From positions 558,001-622,000 of the forward strand of contig NZ_JANFLS010000002.1 in assembly GCF_024385465.1 (NCBI RefSeq): 64,000 nt of DNA. Reading direction: 5' to 3'. The DNA is from Arthrobacter sp. zg-Y844. GTDB lineage: Bacteria; Actinomycetota; Actinomycetes; Actinomycetales; Micrococcaceae. This document shows positions 43,115 through 53,617 of this stretch, piece after piece. Both the position numbers and the translations under genes were made by a program. The notes below the pieces were generated by a model. The model was not told the origin of the DNA. It saw only the letters and a program-made list of their open reading frames with translations, and ran no database searches. Each line of letters starts with the position of its first letter. The stretch's first letter is position 1.

Positions 43115-43855
43115 GTGGGAACGGAACTGAACATCCCGATTGACCGGTCCTCGCCGGTGCCCCTCTACCACCAGGTGGTCCAGGGAATCGAGGCGGCCAT
43201 CCACAGCGGAGAACTGGAGTTCGGCTCCCGGCTGGACAACGAGATTGAACTCGCCGGCAGGCTGAAGCTCTCCCGCCCCACCATGCGCAAGGCCATGGAC
43301 GAACTGGTCCGCAACGGCCTGCTGGTCCGCAAACGCGGCGTCGGCACCCAGGTGGTGTCCAGCCAGGTGCGGCGGCCGCTCGAACTGTCCAGCCTCTTTG
43401 ATGATCTGGAGCGTACCGGGCAGAAACCGGGCACGAAGGTGCTCGACTTCCGGCACGGCCCGGCGGACGCCGCCGTCGCCAAGGCCTTGGACCTGCCCGG
43501 CGGGGTGAACACCTACCACTTCACCCGGCTGCGCAGCGTGGGCGGCAAGCCCCTGGCCGTGATGGAAAACTGGGTGCGGGATGACATCGCGGAGATCACC
43601 GAAGAGGGGCTGCGCAGCCGCGGCCTGTACCAGATCCTCCGGGACGCCGGCGTGAATTTCCGGCTGGCCACCCAGCGCATCGGCGCCACCGTCGCGAGCG
43701 GGCGGCAGTCGGAGCTGTTGGAGACCCGGCCCGGTGCCGCGCTCGTCACCATGGAGCGCACCGCCGTCGACGACGCCGGTCGCAGCGTCGAAACCGGCCA
43801 CCACGTGTACCGGGCCGACTCTTACACGTTCGAAATGACGCTGGTGCAGCGCTAG
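43115..43855 (+). CDS. iolR: GntR/UTRA family regulator, IolR-type
   Basis: A 246-residue GntR regulator of the HutC/UTRA type. The winged helix covers about residues 8-75 (PLYHQVVQGIEAAIHSGEL to LSRPTMRKAMDELVRNGLLVRKRGVGTQV), and the UTRA ligand domain the rest (PLAVMENWVRDDI, RADSYTFEMTLV). The GTG at 43115 has AAGGAG six bases before it. It sits inside the inositol island, upstream of iolB on the same strand and divergent from the ABC importer operon. A shared motif precedes these units and the iolC operon, so it is the probable repressor of the island, released by an inositol metabolite. The symbol follows that inference. Confidence 0.8.
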   Translation: MGTELNIPIDRSSPVPLYHQVVQGIEAAIHSGELEFGSRLDNEIELAGRLKLSRPTMRKAMDELVRNGLLVRKRGVGTQVVSSQVRRPLELSSLFDDLERTGQKPGTKVLDFRHGPADAAVAKALDLPGGVNTYHFTRLRSVGGKPLAVMENWVRDDIAEITEEGLRSRGLYQILRDAGVNFRLATQRIGATVASGRQSELLETRPGAALVTMERTAVDDAGRSVETGHHVYRADSYTFEMTLVQR

Positions 43856-43903
43856 CATCGGCACACCAAAGCAGGGCATTCCCTTCTCCGACAGGGGCTC
43901 AAC

Positions 43904-44803
43904 ATGCAGGAACCGCAGCAGTGGGTGTATCCGTCCGGTTCTGCCGCGCGGGAACCCTGGCAGGTATCCCTCGGCGCTTCGGACAGTTCCCCTGTCCACG
44001 GCTGGGCGCACACCGGACTCAAGGTGGCCGAGCTCGGGCCGGATTCGGCGGTGTCCCTTCCAGCCGAATCCGAAGAGCGGCTGGTCATCCCCCTGTCCGG
44101 GTCCTTCACCGTGACCGCGGACGGCACGGACTACCCGCTGCGGGGGCGGACCTCGGTATTCGACGGTCCCGCAGACGTCCTGTACTCCGGCACGGACACG
44201 GCATTGACCGTCTGGTCGCGGGACGGCGGCCGGGTGGCCGTGGCGCTGGCACCGGCGTCCACCTCCTACCCGCTGCGGGTCCTGGAACGCGAGCAGACCC
44301 CGGTGGAACTGCGTGGAGCCGGGAACTGCTCGCGGCAGGTCCACAACTTCGGCACCCCGGCCGCCCTGGAAGCGGACCGCTTCATTGTCTGCGAGGTGCT
44401 CACCCCGGCCGGCAACTGGTCCTCCTATCCGCCGCATAAGCATGACGAGGAAAAGGACGGCGAAACGCAGCTGGAGGAGATCTACTACTTCGAAACCCGG
44501 ATCTCGCCGCAGGCACCTGCGGACCAGGCGGCAGACCCCGTGGGATATGCCCGCGTCTATGCCTCTGATGAACGGCCCATCGATGTCACGGCCGAGGTGC
44601 GGACCGGCGACGTCGTCCTGGTTCCCTATGGCTGGCACGGCCCGGCCATGGCTGCACCCGGCTATGACCTGTACTACCTCAACGTCATGGCCGGTCCGGG
44701 ACCGGTGCGCAGCTGGCTGATCAGCGACGACCCGCAGCACGGCTGGATCCGCGGCAGCTGGGAAGGGCAGGCGGTGGATCCCCGCCTGCCCTTCGGCTCC
44801 TGA
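43904..44803 (+). CDS. iolB: 5-deoxy-glucuronate isomerase
   Basis: A 299-residue bicupin of the KduI/IolB family, which isomerises 5-deoxy-D-glucuronate to 2-deoxy-5-keto-D-gluconate, the fourth step of inositol breakdown. The metal-binding segment SSYPPHKHDEEKDGETQLEEIYYFE has the two His and the Glu ligands, and a third His is in PYGWHGP. Length fits the family. The ATG at 43904 lies 48 bases after the regulator gene, so iolR and iolB are one operon. All other catabolic genes of the pathway are on the opposite strand. Confidence 0.92.
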   Translation: MQEPQQWVYPSGSAAREPWQVSLGASDSSPVHGWAHTGLKVAELGPDSAVSLPAESEERLVIPLSGSFTVTADGTDYPLRGRTSVFDGPADVLYSGTDTALTVWSRDGGRVAVALAPASTSYPLRVLEREQTPVELRGAGNCSRQVHNFGTPAALEADRFIVCEVLTPAGNWSSYPPHKHDEEKDGETQLEEIYYFETRISPQAPADQAADPVGYARVYASDERPIDVTAEVRTGDVVLVPYGWHGPAMAAPGYDLYYLNVMAGPGPVRSWLISDDPQHGWIRGSWEGQAVDPRLPFGS

Positions 44804-44859
44804 GGCGCTGCTCCGCCTAGGCGCTGCCGCGCCTGGACCGCCGCCTGACCGCGGGCCGC

Positions 44860-46299
44860 CTACACCGCGGGCGCCGAGAGTGCCGGGCCGGGAAGCCGCA
44901 GGGCCGCGGCGTCGCTGGTGTGGAACTGCCGTTCGAGTTCCTCCAGGCTCTTGCCCCGGGTTTCGGGCAGGTAGGCCCGAACGAACAGGACCGCGAAAAC
45001 GCCGAGGCCGGCGAAGAGGAAGAACGTGTTGGAGATGCCGACGCCGGCCGTCAGCACGGGGAAGCTGAAGCCCACCGCAAAGTTCACCATCCAGAGAATG
45101 AACGCGGTACTGCCCATGCCCAGGCCGCGGATCTTCAACGGGAAGATCTCGGAGAGCATCAGCCACGTCACCGGCGAAATGGCCCCCTGCTGGAACGCGA
45201 GGAAGGACACGGTCAACGCCAAAATCACGAATCCGCGGCCGGTGCCCTCCGGCAGCACCAGGGAGAAGAGACCGATGAGGGTCAGCGCCGCGATGGTGCC
45301 CAGCTGTCCGATCATCAGCATCGGCCGCCGGCCCACCCGGCCCAGCAGCCAGATCCCCACAAACGTGGCCAGCACGGAAATCACGCCGTTGGCGATGTTC
45401 GCGGTCAGGGCGGCCTGGGTGCCGAACCCGGACTGCTTCAGGATCTCGGTGCCGTAGTACATGATCGAGTTCACGCCGGTGATCTGCTGGCAGATGGCCA
45501 CCCCCACCCCGATCAGGAAGATCCGCCGCATCCAGGGGACGCGGAGGTCGCTGAAGGATCCCTTCTTGGCCTCGTAGTCCTCCCGCGCCAGTGCCCGGAC
45601 GTCGTCGATTTCCTTACGGGCGACGGCGGCGGTCCGGATTTTCTTGAGCACTTCGAAGGCTTCGGCGTAGCTGCCGCTGGCGGCCAGCCACCGGGGGCTT
45701 TCCGGAACGCGGAGCATCCCCAGCCAGAGGCCGATGGCCGGCAGCGTTGCCACCACCAGCATCCACCGCCAGATGCTGACCTGGTCCGCCCACAAGTTGC
45801 CCAGCACGGCGTTGGTCACGAAGGCCAGCAGCTGCCCGGAGACGATCATCAGCTCGTTGCGGGTCACCATCTGGCCGCGCAGGTGGGCCGGTGACATTTC
45901 CGCCAGGAACACGGGCACCATGGCCGACGCGCCGCCCACGGCGAGGCCCAGGACAAAGCGGAACCCGACGGTGACCACAACGTTGGGCGCCAGGGAAACC
46001 CCGATGGTGCCCAGGAGGAAAACGGCGGCAAGTCCCATGATCAGGCGCCGCCGGCCGTACCGGTCCGCCAGCCGTCCACCCATCAAGGCACCGAACGCGG
46101 CGCCGATGAGCAGGGAGCTGGTCACCAGCCCCGTGGTCAGCGGAGTCAGGCCGAGGTCTTCCTCCATAAAGGGCAGGGCGCCGTTGATGACACCCGTGTC
46201 GTAGCCGAAGAGCAGCCCGCCGAGGGTGCTGACGGCTGCAATGCGCTTCAGCGCCTTGTTGGGTTGGAGATCCTTACCGGGATTGATGGTCGAGCTCAT
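44860..46299 (-). CDS. iolT: sugar porter family MFS transporter, IolT-like inositol:H+ symporter
   Basis: A 479-residue sugar porter with 12 membrane segments. Diagnostic motifs are [16 protein letters not shown] in helix 1, [11 protein letters not shown] between helices 2 and 3, PESPRWL before the central loop, [16 protein letters not shown] in helix 7 and [12 protein letters not shown] at the end. This close fit to IolT-type inositol permeases and its place at the end of the iol operon make inositol the likely substrate. The ATG at 46299 follows GGAGG. It ends 57 bases from the convergent iolB stop. It is a second uptake route besides the ABC importer. Confidence 0.87.
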   Translation of the reverse strand: MSSTINPGKDLQPNKALKRIAAVSTLGGLLFGYDTGVINGALPFMEEDLGLTPLTTGLVTSSLLIGAAFGALMGGRLADRYGRRRLIMGLAAVFLLGTIGVSLAPNVVVTVGFRFVLGLAVGGASAMVPVFLAEMSPAHLRGQMVTRNELMIVSGQLLAFVTNAVLGNLWADQVSIWRWMLVVATLPAIGLWLGMLRVPESPRWLAASGSYAEAFEVLKKIRTAAVARKEIDDVRALAREDYEAKKGSFSDLRVPWMRRIFLIGVGVAICQQITGVNSIMYYGTEILKQSGFGTQAALTANIANGVISVLATFVGIWLLGRVGRRPMLMIGQLGTIAALTLIGLFSLVLPEGTGRGFVILALTVSFLAFQQGAISPVTWLMLSEIFPLKIRGLGMGSTAFILWMVNFAVGFSFPVLTAGVGISNTFFLFAGLGVFAVLFVRAYLPETRGKSLEELERQFHTSDAAALRLPGPALSAPAV

Positions 46300-46324
46300 G
46301 ATGCCTCCGTCGGTCCGTCCGGCT

Positions 46325-47197
46325 TCACCGGGTTCCGTTGACCAGGTCCGTCATGGTTGCGAGTTGGTAGCGGGCTACCTCGAGAGCGTTTTCGTTCTCG
46401 CCGAAAACGCTGGAGACCATCACCGTGTCGGTCCGGTCCAGGAAGCCGTTTCGTGCCAGCGCCGCGAAGAGCTGCTGCCAGTCGACGTCGCCGTCGCCGA
46501 TCTTCAGGTGCTGGTGGACGCGCACCGGATTTCCGGGCGGGTTGGTGATGTAGCGCAGCCCGTTGGAGGCGCGGTGGTCCATAGTGTCCGCCACGTGCAC
46601 CACCTGCAGCCGGTCCCCTACTTCCCGCAGGATCCGGTCCGGGCTGTCCGCCAGATGGAAGGCATGCGCGGCCACGTAAACAAAGCCGAGGTTCGGCGAG
46701 TTCACTCCGCGGATCACCCGCCAGGCGGCAAGGCCTTCCTCCACAAAGTCATCCGGGTGAGGATCAATCGCCACCTGGATGCCCTCGCGTTCAAAGAGCG
46801 GCACCAGTTCCTCCATGGACCGGTAAAACGCCGCTTCGGATTCCTCCGGGTGTTCCGGCCGGCCCCCGAATTCCGTGTTCATTTGGGTGACCCCCAGGTC
46901 CACGGCCAGCTGCACGGCCCGCCGCCAGTAACGGACGGCGGCCTGCCGGAGATTCTCATCCGGGGAGGACCAGCGGAGCACCGGCAGGATCGACGCGATG
47001 CCGACCTCCGCCTCGGCGCAGGCCTTCTTCAGCGCTGCGGTGAGGGCGTCATCCGCCTTGGGATGGGTGAAGAAGGGCAGGAAGTCCGGGTGCGGGGTCA
47101 GCTGCAGGTACGGGTAACCCAGCTCGGCCGCCAGCTGCGGGAACTGCAGCAGGGAGTGGGTGCGGTGGAACGGGGTGGGATCCAGTGCCATCTTCAC
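46325..47197 (-). CDS. iolH: IolH-like TIM-barrel isomerase/epimerase
   Basis: A 290-residue protein of the xylose isomerase-like TIM barrel family. The start [10 protein letters not shown] and the segments [13 protein letters not shown] and MNTEFGG are those of IolH, a protein found in many iol operons whose reaction is not firmly known. Metal ligands are likely Glu in the MNTEFGG strand, the Asp/His in AIDPHPDD and His in VHVADTMDH. The GTG at 47197 has GGAGGG seven bases before it. It lies between iolG and iolT with short gaps of 33 and 25 bases. Confidence 0.82.
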   Translation of the reverse strand: MKMALDPTPFHRTHSLLQFPQLAAELGYPYLQLTPHPDFLPFFTHPKADDALTAALKKACAEAEVGIASILPVLRWSSPDENLRQAAVRYWRRAVQLAVDLGVTQMNTEFGGRPEHPEESEAAFYRSMEELVPLFEREGIQVAIDPHPDDFVEEGLAAWRVIRGVNSPNLGFVYVAAHAFHLADSPDRILREVGDRLQVVHVADTMDHRASNGLRYITNPPGNPVRVHQHLKIGDGDVDWQQLFAALARNGFLDRTDTVMVSSVFGENENALEVARYQLATMTDLVNGTR

Positions 47198-47230
47198 GGG
47201 GTGGCCCTCCTTCCGGGGATGGACAAATGT

Positions 47231-48247
47231 TCAGGACAAATACAGGGCGGGTTTCCCGTTCAGGGGCACGGCCACCCGCTGCCCGGTGCGCTGCGCCTCG
47301 ACGCCCGCGGCGCAGCAGGCAGCGGTGGCGTAGCCGTCCCAGGCGCTGGGCCCTTCGGCGGTGCCTGCCAGGGAAGCGTCCACCCATGCCTGCACCTCGG
47401 CGTCGTAGGCGGCGCTGAAGCGCTGCTCGAAGCCCGGAGCCACCCGTCCGCCCCACCGGCCGTCCGCCCGCACCAGCGGTCCGGTGTCCGCGCCGATGCT
47501 TACGATGCCGTCCTCGAAGGCAGCCTGGGCGGAGACCTGGTAGCCGAACCGGGCGTTGACGTAGATTTCGACGTCGGCCAGCACCCCGGATTCGGTTTCC
47601 ATCAGTACCTGCTGCGGGTCGCGCTGGCCCAGCGGCGCGTTGCCGGTCGATTTGCCGATCCGGACCTGGACGGCGGTGATCTCTTCCCCGGTGAAGAAAC
47701 GCACCGCGTCGAACTCGTGCACCACCGAATCGTTGATCAGCATTTCGTTGGTGAACCCAGCTGGGGTGGCGGCATTGCGGTGCTGGTGGTGGAGCATCAG
47801 CAGCTCGCCCAGCTCCCCGCTGCGGACCATCCCGGCCAAGGCGGCGTATTCGGCGTCGTACCGCCGCATGAAGCCCACCTGGATGCGTCGCCGGCCGAGT
47901 TTCTCCTCGGCCTGGACCACCTTCCAGGCGGACACGGGGTCCGGCGTCAACGGTTTCTCGCACAGGATCGGGATGTCCCGGGCCAGGGCCTGGTGCAGGA
48001 TGTCCTCGTGCAGGAAACCGGGCGTGGCGATCAGCACGGCATCGACGTCGGGACTGCCCAGCGCTTCCCCGGCATCGGTGAAGGCGGAGGCGCCGGGGAT
48101 GCCTGCGACGGCGGCCCGGGAACGGGTCAGGTCAATGTCGACGACGGCGGCTACCTCGGCCCGGGCCGTCCGGTGGTGCAGCCGCAGGATGTGGTCCATC
48201 CCCATGCGCCCGGCGCCGATGACGGCAACGCGGAGATTCTCGCTCAT
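47231..48247 (-). CDS. iolG: inositol 2-dehydrogenase
   Basis: A 338-residue Gfo/Idh/MocA dehydrogenase that oxidises myo-inositol to 2-keto-myo-inositol (inosose), the first step of the pathway. The Rossmann motif is VIGAGRMGMDH near residue 10, the catalytic Lys is in LCEKPL, and NDSVVHEFDAVRFFTGEE has the Asp and His of the active site. Length matches IolG. The ATG at 48247 follows GAGGAG. It begins nine bases after iolE. The last codons overlap with a match to the operator-like sequence TTTGTCCTGAACA, perhaps by chance. Confidence 0.9.
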   Translation of the reverse strand: MSENLRVAVIGAGRMGMDHILRLHHRTARAEVAAVVDIDLTRSRAAVAGIPGASAFTDAGEALGSPDVDAVLIATPGFLHEDILHQALARDIPILCEKPLTPDPVSAWKVVQAEEKLGRRRIQVGFMRRYDAEYAALAGMVRSGELGELLMLHHQHRNAATPAGFTNEMLINDSVVHEFDAVRFFTGEEITAVQVRIGKSTGNAPLGQRDPQQVLMETESGVLADVEIYVNARFGYQVSAQAAFEDGIVSIGADTGPLVRADGRWGGRVAPGFEQRFSAAYDAEVQAWVDASLAGTAEGPSAWDGYATAACCAAGVEAQRTGQRVAVPLNGKPALYLS

Positions 48248-48256
48248 GGTTTCTCC

Positions 48257-49171
48257 TCACTGGATCCGCGTGGCGGTTCCGCACGAGAGCAGGTAGCTGC
48301 GGGTGCGTCGGGCCACGGGCATCGGTACGTTCAAATCGGCGACGGGGTACATGTCCTGTTCGACTATTCCGAACAACGGCTTCTCCAGTGCTTCGGCGGC
48401 CCGGATCACCGCGGCCAGGTCCGGGAGTCCGTGCGGGGGTTCGGTCATCACCCCGGCCAGGTTCGCCGCCGCCCAGGGAAGGTCCTGCTGCCGCACCGTT
48501 TCCAGGACGGCCGGATCGATCTGTTTCAGATGCAGGTAGCCGATGCGTTCGGGGTAGGCGGCCATCAGTTCCACGCTGTCCGCTCCCCCGTACTGGGCGT
48601 GCCCGGTGTCCAGGCACAGGCTCACCAGCGCGGGGTCGGTGCCCTGCAGGAAACGTTCAATGTCCGGTTGGGAGCAGACGTGGGAATCGGCGTGCGGATG
48701 GAACTGCTGCTGCAGGCCGAATTCCCCGCGCAGTTCCCGGCCCAGCCGGTTGTGCCCCTCCAAAAGGTCGTTCCACTGGCCGACCGACAGCTCGGCTGCC
48801 TCCACCGGGGCGCCCGTGACGTCGTCGCGCCACATGGCCGGGATGACCACCAAGTGGCCGCCGCCCATGGCCGCGGTGAGTTCGGCGACCTTCCGCGCGG
48901 GTTCCCAGGCGGCTGCCCACTGCTCGGAACCCCGGTGGAAAGCGGTAAACACCGTTCCGGCGGAGACCTTCAGCCCCCGCTGACCCAGTTCATCGGCGAG
49001 CTTCTGCGGGTCGGTGGGCAGGTAGCCGTACGGTCCAAGCTCAATCCACGTGTAGCCGGCTTCGGCCACCTCGTCGAGGAAGCGCTGCCAGGGGGTCTGC
49101 TTCGGATCGTCGGCGAACCAGACACCCCAGGAATCCGGGGCCGTGCCTATGGTCAGGGGGTTGGAGGCCAT
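48257..49171 (-). CDS. iolE: inosose dehydratase (IolE-type TIM barrel)
   Basis: A 304-residue TIM-barrel protein that should dehydrate 2-keto-myo-inositol to 3,5/4-trihydroxycyclohexane-1,2-dione, the second step. The opening GTAPDSWGVWF and TWIELGPYGYLP are characteristic of IolE. Metal ligands probably include the His pair in QFHPHADSHV, Asp/His in LCLDTGHAQYGG and Glu in GIVEQDMYP. The ATG at 49171 follows AAAGGAA. Its gene is nine bases upstream of iolG and 29 bases after iolA, in the main iol operon. Confidence 0.9.
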   Translation of the reverse strand: MASNPLTIGTAPDSWGVWFADDPKQTPWQRFLDEVAEAGYTWIELGPYGYLPTDPQKLADELGQRGLKVSAGTVFTAFHRGSEQWAAAWEPARKVAELTAAMGGGHLVVIPAMWRDDVTGAPVEAAELSVGQWNDLLEGHNRLGRELRGEFGLQQQFHPHADSHVCSQPDIERFLQGTDPALVSLCLDTGHAQYGGADSVELMAAYPERIGYLHLKQIDPAVLETVRQQDLPWAAANLAGVMTEPPHGLPDLAAVIRAAEALEKPLFGIVEQDMYPVADLNVPMPVARRTRSYLLSCGTATRIQ

Positions 49172-49200
49172 GCCTGATTCCTTTCAAGGGGGGTCCCGCG

Positions 49201-50697
<1,497 letters not shown>

Positions 50698-50738
50698 GGA
50701 ACTCTCCGTTTCTGGGGTGCAGCCCGGGAAGGAGCCCG

Positions 50739-52700
50739 CTAACCGATCAGCGGCTTCTGCCGTGCCTTGGAGGAGGTGTAGGTGCCGTAGGCCTGCTGTG
50801 TGGAGTCCAGCTCGGACGTACCGGACACCGGTACGTCCCACCAGGATTCGGAATCGGGTGCGTCGATCAGCGGGTCGGATTCGATGTGGATCAGGACCGG
50901 CCCGCTGCCCTCCGGTTCGCCCTTCGCCTTGGCCACCGCGGCTTCCAGGTCCGCGACGGCGTTCGGTCCCGGCTCGACGCGCAGCACGCGCACGCCCAGG
51001 GACTCGGCGTTAAGGGCCAGGTCCACCGGCAGCTTCGCGCCGTCGTCGAACGTGTGGTGCTTGCGGTCCAGGGTCCGGTACCGCGTGCCGAACCGCTGCG
51101 AGCCGAGGCTTTCGGAGAGCGCTCCGATGGAAGCGAAACCGTGGTTCTGGATCAGCACGGTGATCAGCTTGATTCCCTCCGCGACCGCTGTCACCAGTTC
51201 GGTGTGCATCATCAGATAGGAGCCGTCGCCGACCATCACGACGACGTCGCGGGGCTGCGCGGCGGCCGTGCCTTCCGGTGCACGGGCCGCCTCGTCCACG
51301 GCCGCCCGCTTCACGCCGAGTCCGCCGGGGATTTCGTAGCCCATGGTGGAGTAGGCGTACTCCACGTGGTAGCCGAAGGGATCCTGCACCCGCCACATCT
51401 TGTGCAGGTCCCCGGGCAGCGAACCCGCCGCGCAGACCACGACGTCGCGGGGCGCCATGGCACGGTTCACGGCGCCGATGATTTCGTTCTGGCTGGGCAG
51501 CGGAGCGGAACGGGTGTCGAAGGCCAGGTCCACGGTCCGGTTCCAACGGTCCTTTTCCGCCGCAACCAACGCAAGCATGCAGTCCGGGACGCGGTAGCCC
51601 TCCAGAGCGTTGGCCAGCCGGAGCAGTGCCTTGCGGGCATCGGCGACGAGCGGCAGGCTCGGGCCAAGCTTGTACGCGTCAAGGGGTGCCACGTTGATAT
51701 TGATGAACTGCACGCCTGGGTTTTGGAAGGCCGTATGCGAGGCCGTGGTGAAATCCTCGTACCGGGTACCGATCCCGATCACCAGGTCCGCTTCCCGGGC
51801 GAAGACGTTGGCCGCCGTCGTACCCGTGGACCCCACGGCGCCCACGCAGTACGGAGCGTCCCACGGTACCGTCCCGACCCCCGCCTGGGTGTAGCTGACC
51901 GGGATGCCGGAGGTTTCGGCCAGCCGGGCCAGCGCATCAGCTGCGAAGGCGTAGAGCACACCGCCGCCGGCCACAATCAGCGGGCGCCGGGACGCGCGGA
52001 TCAGCTCCGCGGCACGGCGGATTTCCGTATCCTCGGGTTCGGGCCGGCGGATCCGCCACTCCCGTTCGGCCAGGAATTCCTCCGGCACCTGGAGCACTTC
52101 GGCCTGGACGTCCTGGGGCAGGGAAATGGTGACGGCGCCGGTTTCGGCCGGATCGGTCAGCACCCGCAGCCCGTGGAGGAAGGCGGAGTACAGCTGCTCG
52201 GGCCGGCTGATCCGGTCGAAGTACCGGGACAGGGGCCGGAAGGCATCGTTGACGGTGATGTCGTAGGCTTCGGGGCGTTCCAGCTGCTGCAGCACGGGAT
52301 CGGGTGCGCGGGTGGCGAACGTGTCCGAGGGCAGCAGCAGGACAGGCAGCCGGTTGGTGGTGGCCAGCGCGGCGCCGGTCAGCATGTTGGTGGCGCCGGG
52401 GCCGATGGAACTGGTGACCGCGTACGCGGCCCGCCGGCGGGTGTGCCGGGCATACCCCACCGCCTGATGCACCATCGCCTGCTCGTTGCGCCCTTGGTAG
52501 TAGGGCATGGCGCCCGGGTCCCGGGCAGAGGACTGCTTCAGGGCCTGGCCGACGCCGGCCACGTTGCCATGCCCGAAGATGCCGAACATGCCCGGGAACA
52601 GCCGTTCGCGGTAGTCCGCTCCCCCGATGCTGTCCACGGTGTACTGCCTGCCCAGGAACTCCACGACTGCCTGGGAGACTGTCATTGTGCGCGTTGCCAT
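50739..52700 (-). CDS. iolD: trihydroxycyclohexane-1,2-dione hydrolase
   Basis: A 653-residue thiamine diphosphate enzyme that opens the ring of the diketo intermediate to 5-deoxyglucuronate, the third step. The protein has the PYR domain (AVVEFLGRQYTVDSIGG, catalytic Glu further on), the GPGATNMLTGAALATTNRLPVL region in pieces, the central domain and the PP domain with VGDGSYLMMHTELVTAV, then NHGFASIG that follows the Mg2+ site. The ATG at 52700 shares one base with the stop of the upstream gene (TGATG) and follows GGAGG within it. The fit to IolD is very close in length and sequence. Confidence 0.93.
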   Translation of the reverse strand: MATRTMTVSQAVVEFLGRQYTVDSIGGADYRERLFPGMFGIFGHGNVAGVGQALKQSSARDPGAMPYYQGRNEQAMVHQAVGYARHTRRRAAYAVTSSIGPGATNMLTGAALATTNRLPVLLLPSDTFATRAPDPVLQQLERPEAYDITVNDAFRPLSRYFDRISRPEQLYSAFLHGLRVLTDPAETGAVTISLPQDVQAEVLQVPEEFLAEREWRIRRPEPEDTEIRRAAELIRASRRPLIVAGGGVLYAFAADALARLAETSGIPVSYTQAGVGTVPWDAPYCVGAVGSTGTTAANVFAREADLVIGIGTRYEDFTTASHTAFQNPGVQFININVAPLDAYKLGPSLPLVADARKALLRLANALEGYRVPDCMLALVAAEKDRWNRTVDLAFDTRSAPLPSQNEIIGAVNRAMAPRDVVVCAAGSLPGDLHKMWRVQDPFGYHVEYAYSTMGYEIPGGLGVKRAAVDEAARAPEGTAAAQPRDVVVMVGDGSYLMMHTELVTAVAEGIKLITVLIQNHGFASIGALSESLGSQRFGTRYRTLDRKHHTFDDGAKLPVDLALNAESLGVRVLRVEPGPNAVADLEAAVAKAKGEPEGSGPVLIHIESDPLIDAPDSESWWDVPVSGTSELDSTQQAYGTYTSSKARQKPLIG

Positions 52701-53617
52701 CAGCCCGTGGCCTCCTGACCGGTAGGTGTCTTCAGCAGTGACGCCGCGGTGGCCACCGCGTCCTCCACGCTGCCCTCCTTGGGGTAAAGCAGCGTACGCC
52801 CCACCGTCAACCCCTGGACACCCGGAAGGTCCAGGGCGGCCTCCCACGACGCGTAGGTGTCCTCGGAGGAACCGGACGGGTCGCCGCCCAGCAGGACGGC
52901 CGGCATGGTGGTGGCGGCCAGGACGCGTTCCATGTCCGGGACCACCGGCAGCTTCATCCAGGTGTAGGCGCTGGTGGCGCCCAGTCCCGAGGCGATGGCC
53001 ACCGAGGCAACCACCGCGTCGGTACTGAGATCGTTGCGGATCCGCCCGTTCTCCCAGACCGAGATGAACGGTTCCACCATGGCCACCAGGCCGCGGGCCG
53101 CCAGGCTGTTGATCGCCTGTGCCGTGGCTTCCAGCAGGTTGGCGGTGGCCGGGTCCGTCAGGCAGATCCGGGTGAGCATCTTGCCGCCGGTGGCCCGCAG
53201 GGCCAGCAGGGCCTCGGCGGTGTGGCCGGTGAAGCGGTCATCTATCTCGTTGACGTAGCCGGCCAGCCCGCCCCGGTTCATGGAACCGAACAGCAGCTTC
53301 CCGTCCAGCGCGCCGAGCAGCAGCAGATCGTCCAGGATGTCGGGGCTGGCCAGCACGCCGTCGACGGCGGGATTCGCCAGGGCGGTCCGCAGCCGGTCCA
53401 GCAGCTCGCGGCGGTCCGCCATGGCCATGGGATCGCCGCCGACGGAGAGCGCGCCGCGCGCGGGATGGTCCGCGGCCACAATGAAGTTCTGCTCGCCCTG
53501 CTTCGGCCCCGGGTGAGGCGGCCGGTTCCCCGCGGCGCGGAGGACCGCTTCGGGATCCTCGAGGCGGATGCGGGAAAGGTGCTCGTAGCGCCGCGGGTTG
53601 TCGTCGAATTCGCTCAT
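52700..53617 (-). CDS. Cgl0159-type (beta/alpha)8 protein, probable DKGP aldolase
   Basis: A 305-residue TIM barrel of the Cgl0159 family, related to class I DeoC/FbaB aldolases. Asp-His in VAADHPARG (50-51) and Lys 222 in TWMKLPVV are at the positions expected of a Schiff-base aldolase, with GGDPSG as phosphate-binding loop. No other gene here could cleave 2-deoxy-5-keto-gluconate-6-phosphate to dihydroxyacetone phosphate and malonate semialdehyde, so this protein is the candidate for the IolJ step; that is inference from context and fold. It overlaps the iolC stop by four bases (ATGA) and the iolD start by one, so the three are tightly coupled. Confidence 0.8.
   Translation of the reverse strand: MSEFDDNPRRYEHLSRIRLEDPEAVLRAAGNRPPHPGPKQGEQNFIVAADHPARGALSVGGDPMAMADRRELLDRLRTALANPAVDGVLASPDILDDLLLLGALDGKLLFGSMNRGGLAGYVNEIDDRFTGHTAEALLALRATGGKMLTRICLTDPATANLLEATAQAINSLAARGLVAMVEPFISVWENGRIRNDLSTDAVVASVAIASGLGATSAYTWMKLPVVPDMERVLAATTMPAVLLGGDPSGSSEDTYASWEAALDLPGVQGLTVGRTLLYPKEGSVEDAVATAASLLKTPTGQEATG

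Noticed and set aside
43058-45166. A 702-codon minus-strand frame antisense to the GntR regulator and iolB
   Set aside because: Both sense genes have clear families and starts; the antisense frame is low in hydrophobic order and crosses two genes and their gap.
47221-47240. TTTGTCCTGAACATTTGTCC on the minus strand as a fourth island operator
   Set aside because: Half of it is the end of the iolG coding sequence, it lies inside the operon between iolG and iolH with no promoter, and it lacks the TGTCA half.
46226-49177. A 983-codon open frame on the plus strand, antisense to iolT, iolH, iolG and iolE
   Set aside because: It mirrors the high-GC third positions of the real genes, has no family motifs and is rich in Gly, His, Gln and Arg, as antisense frames in such DNA are.
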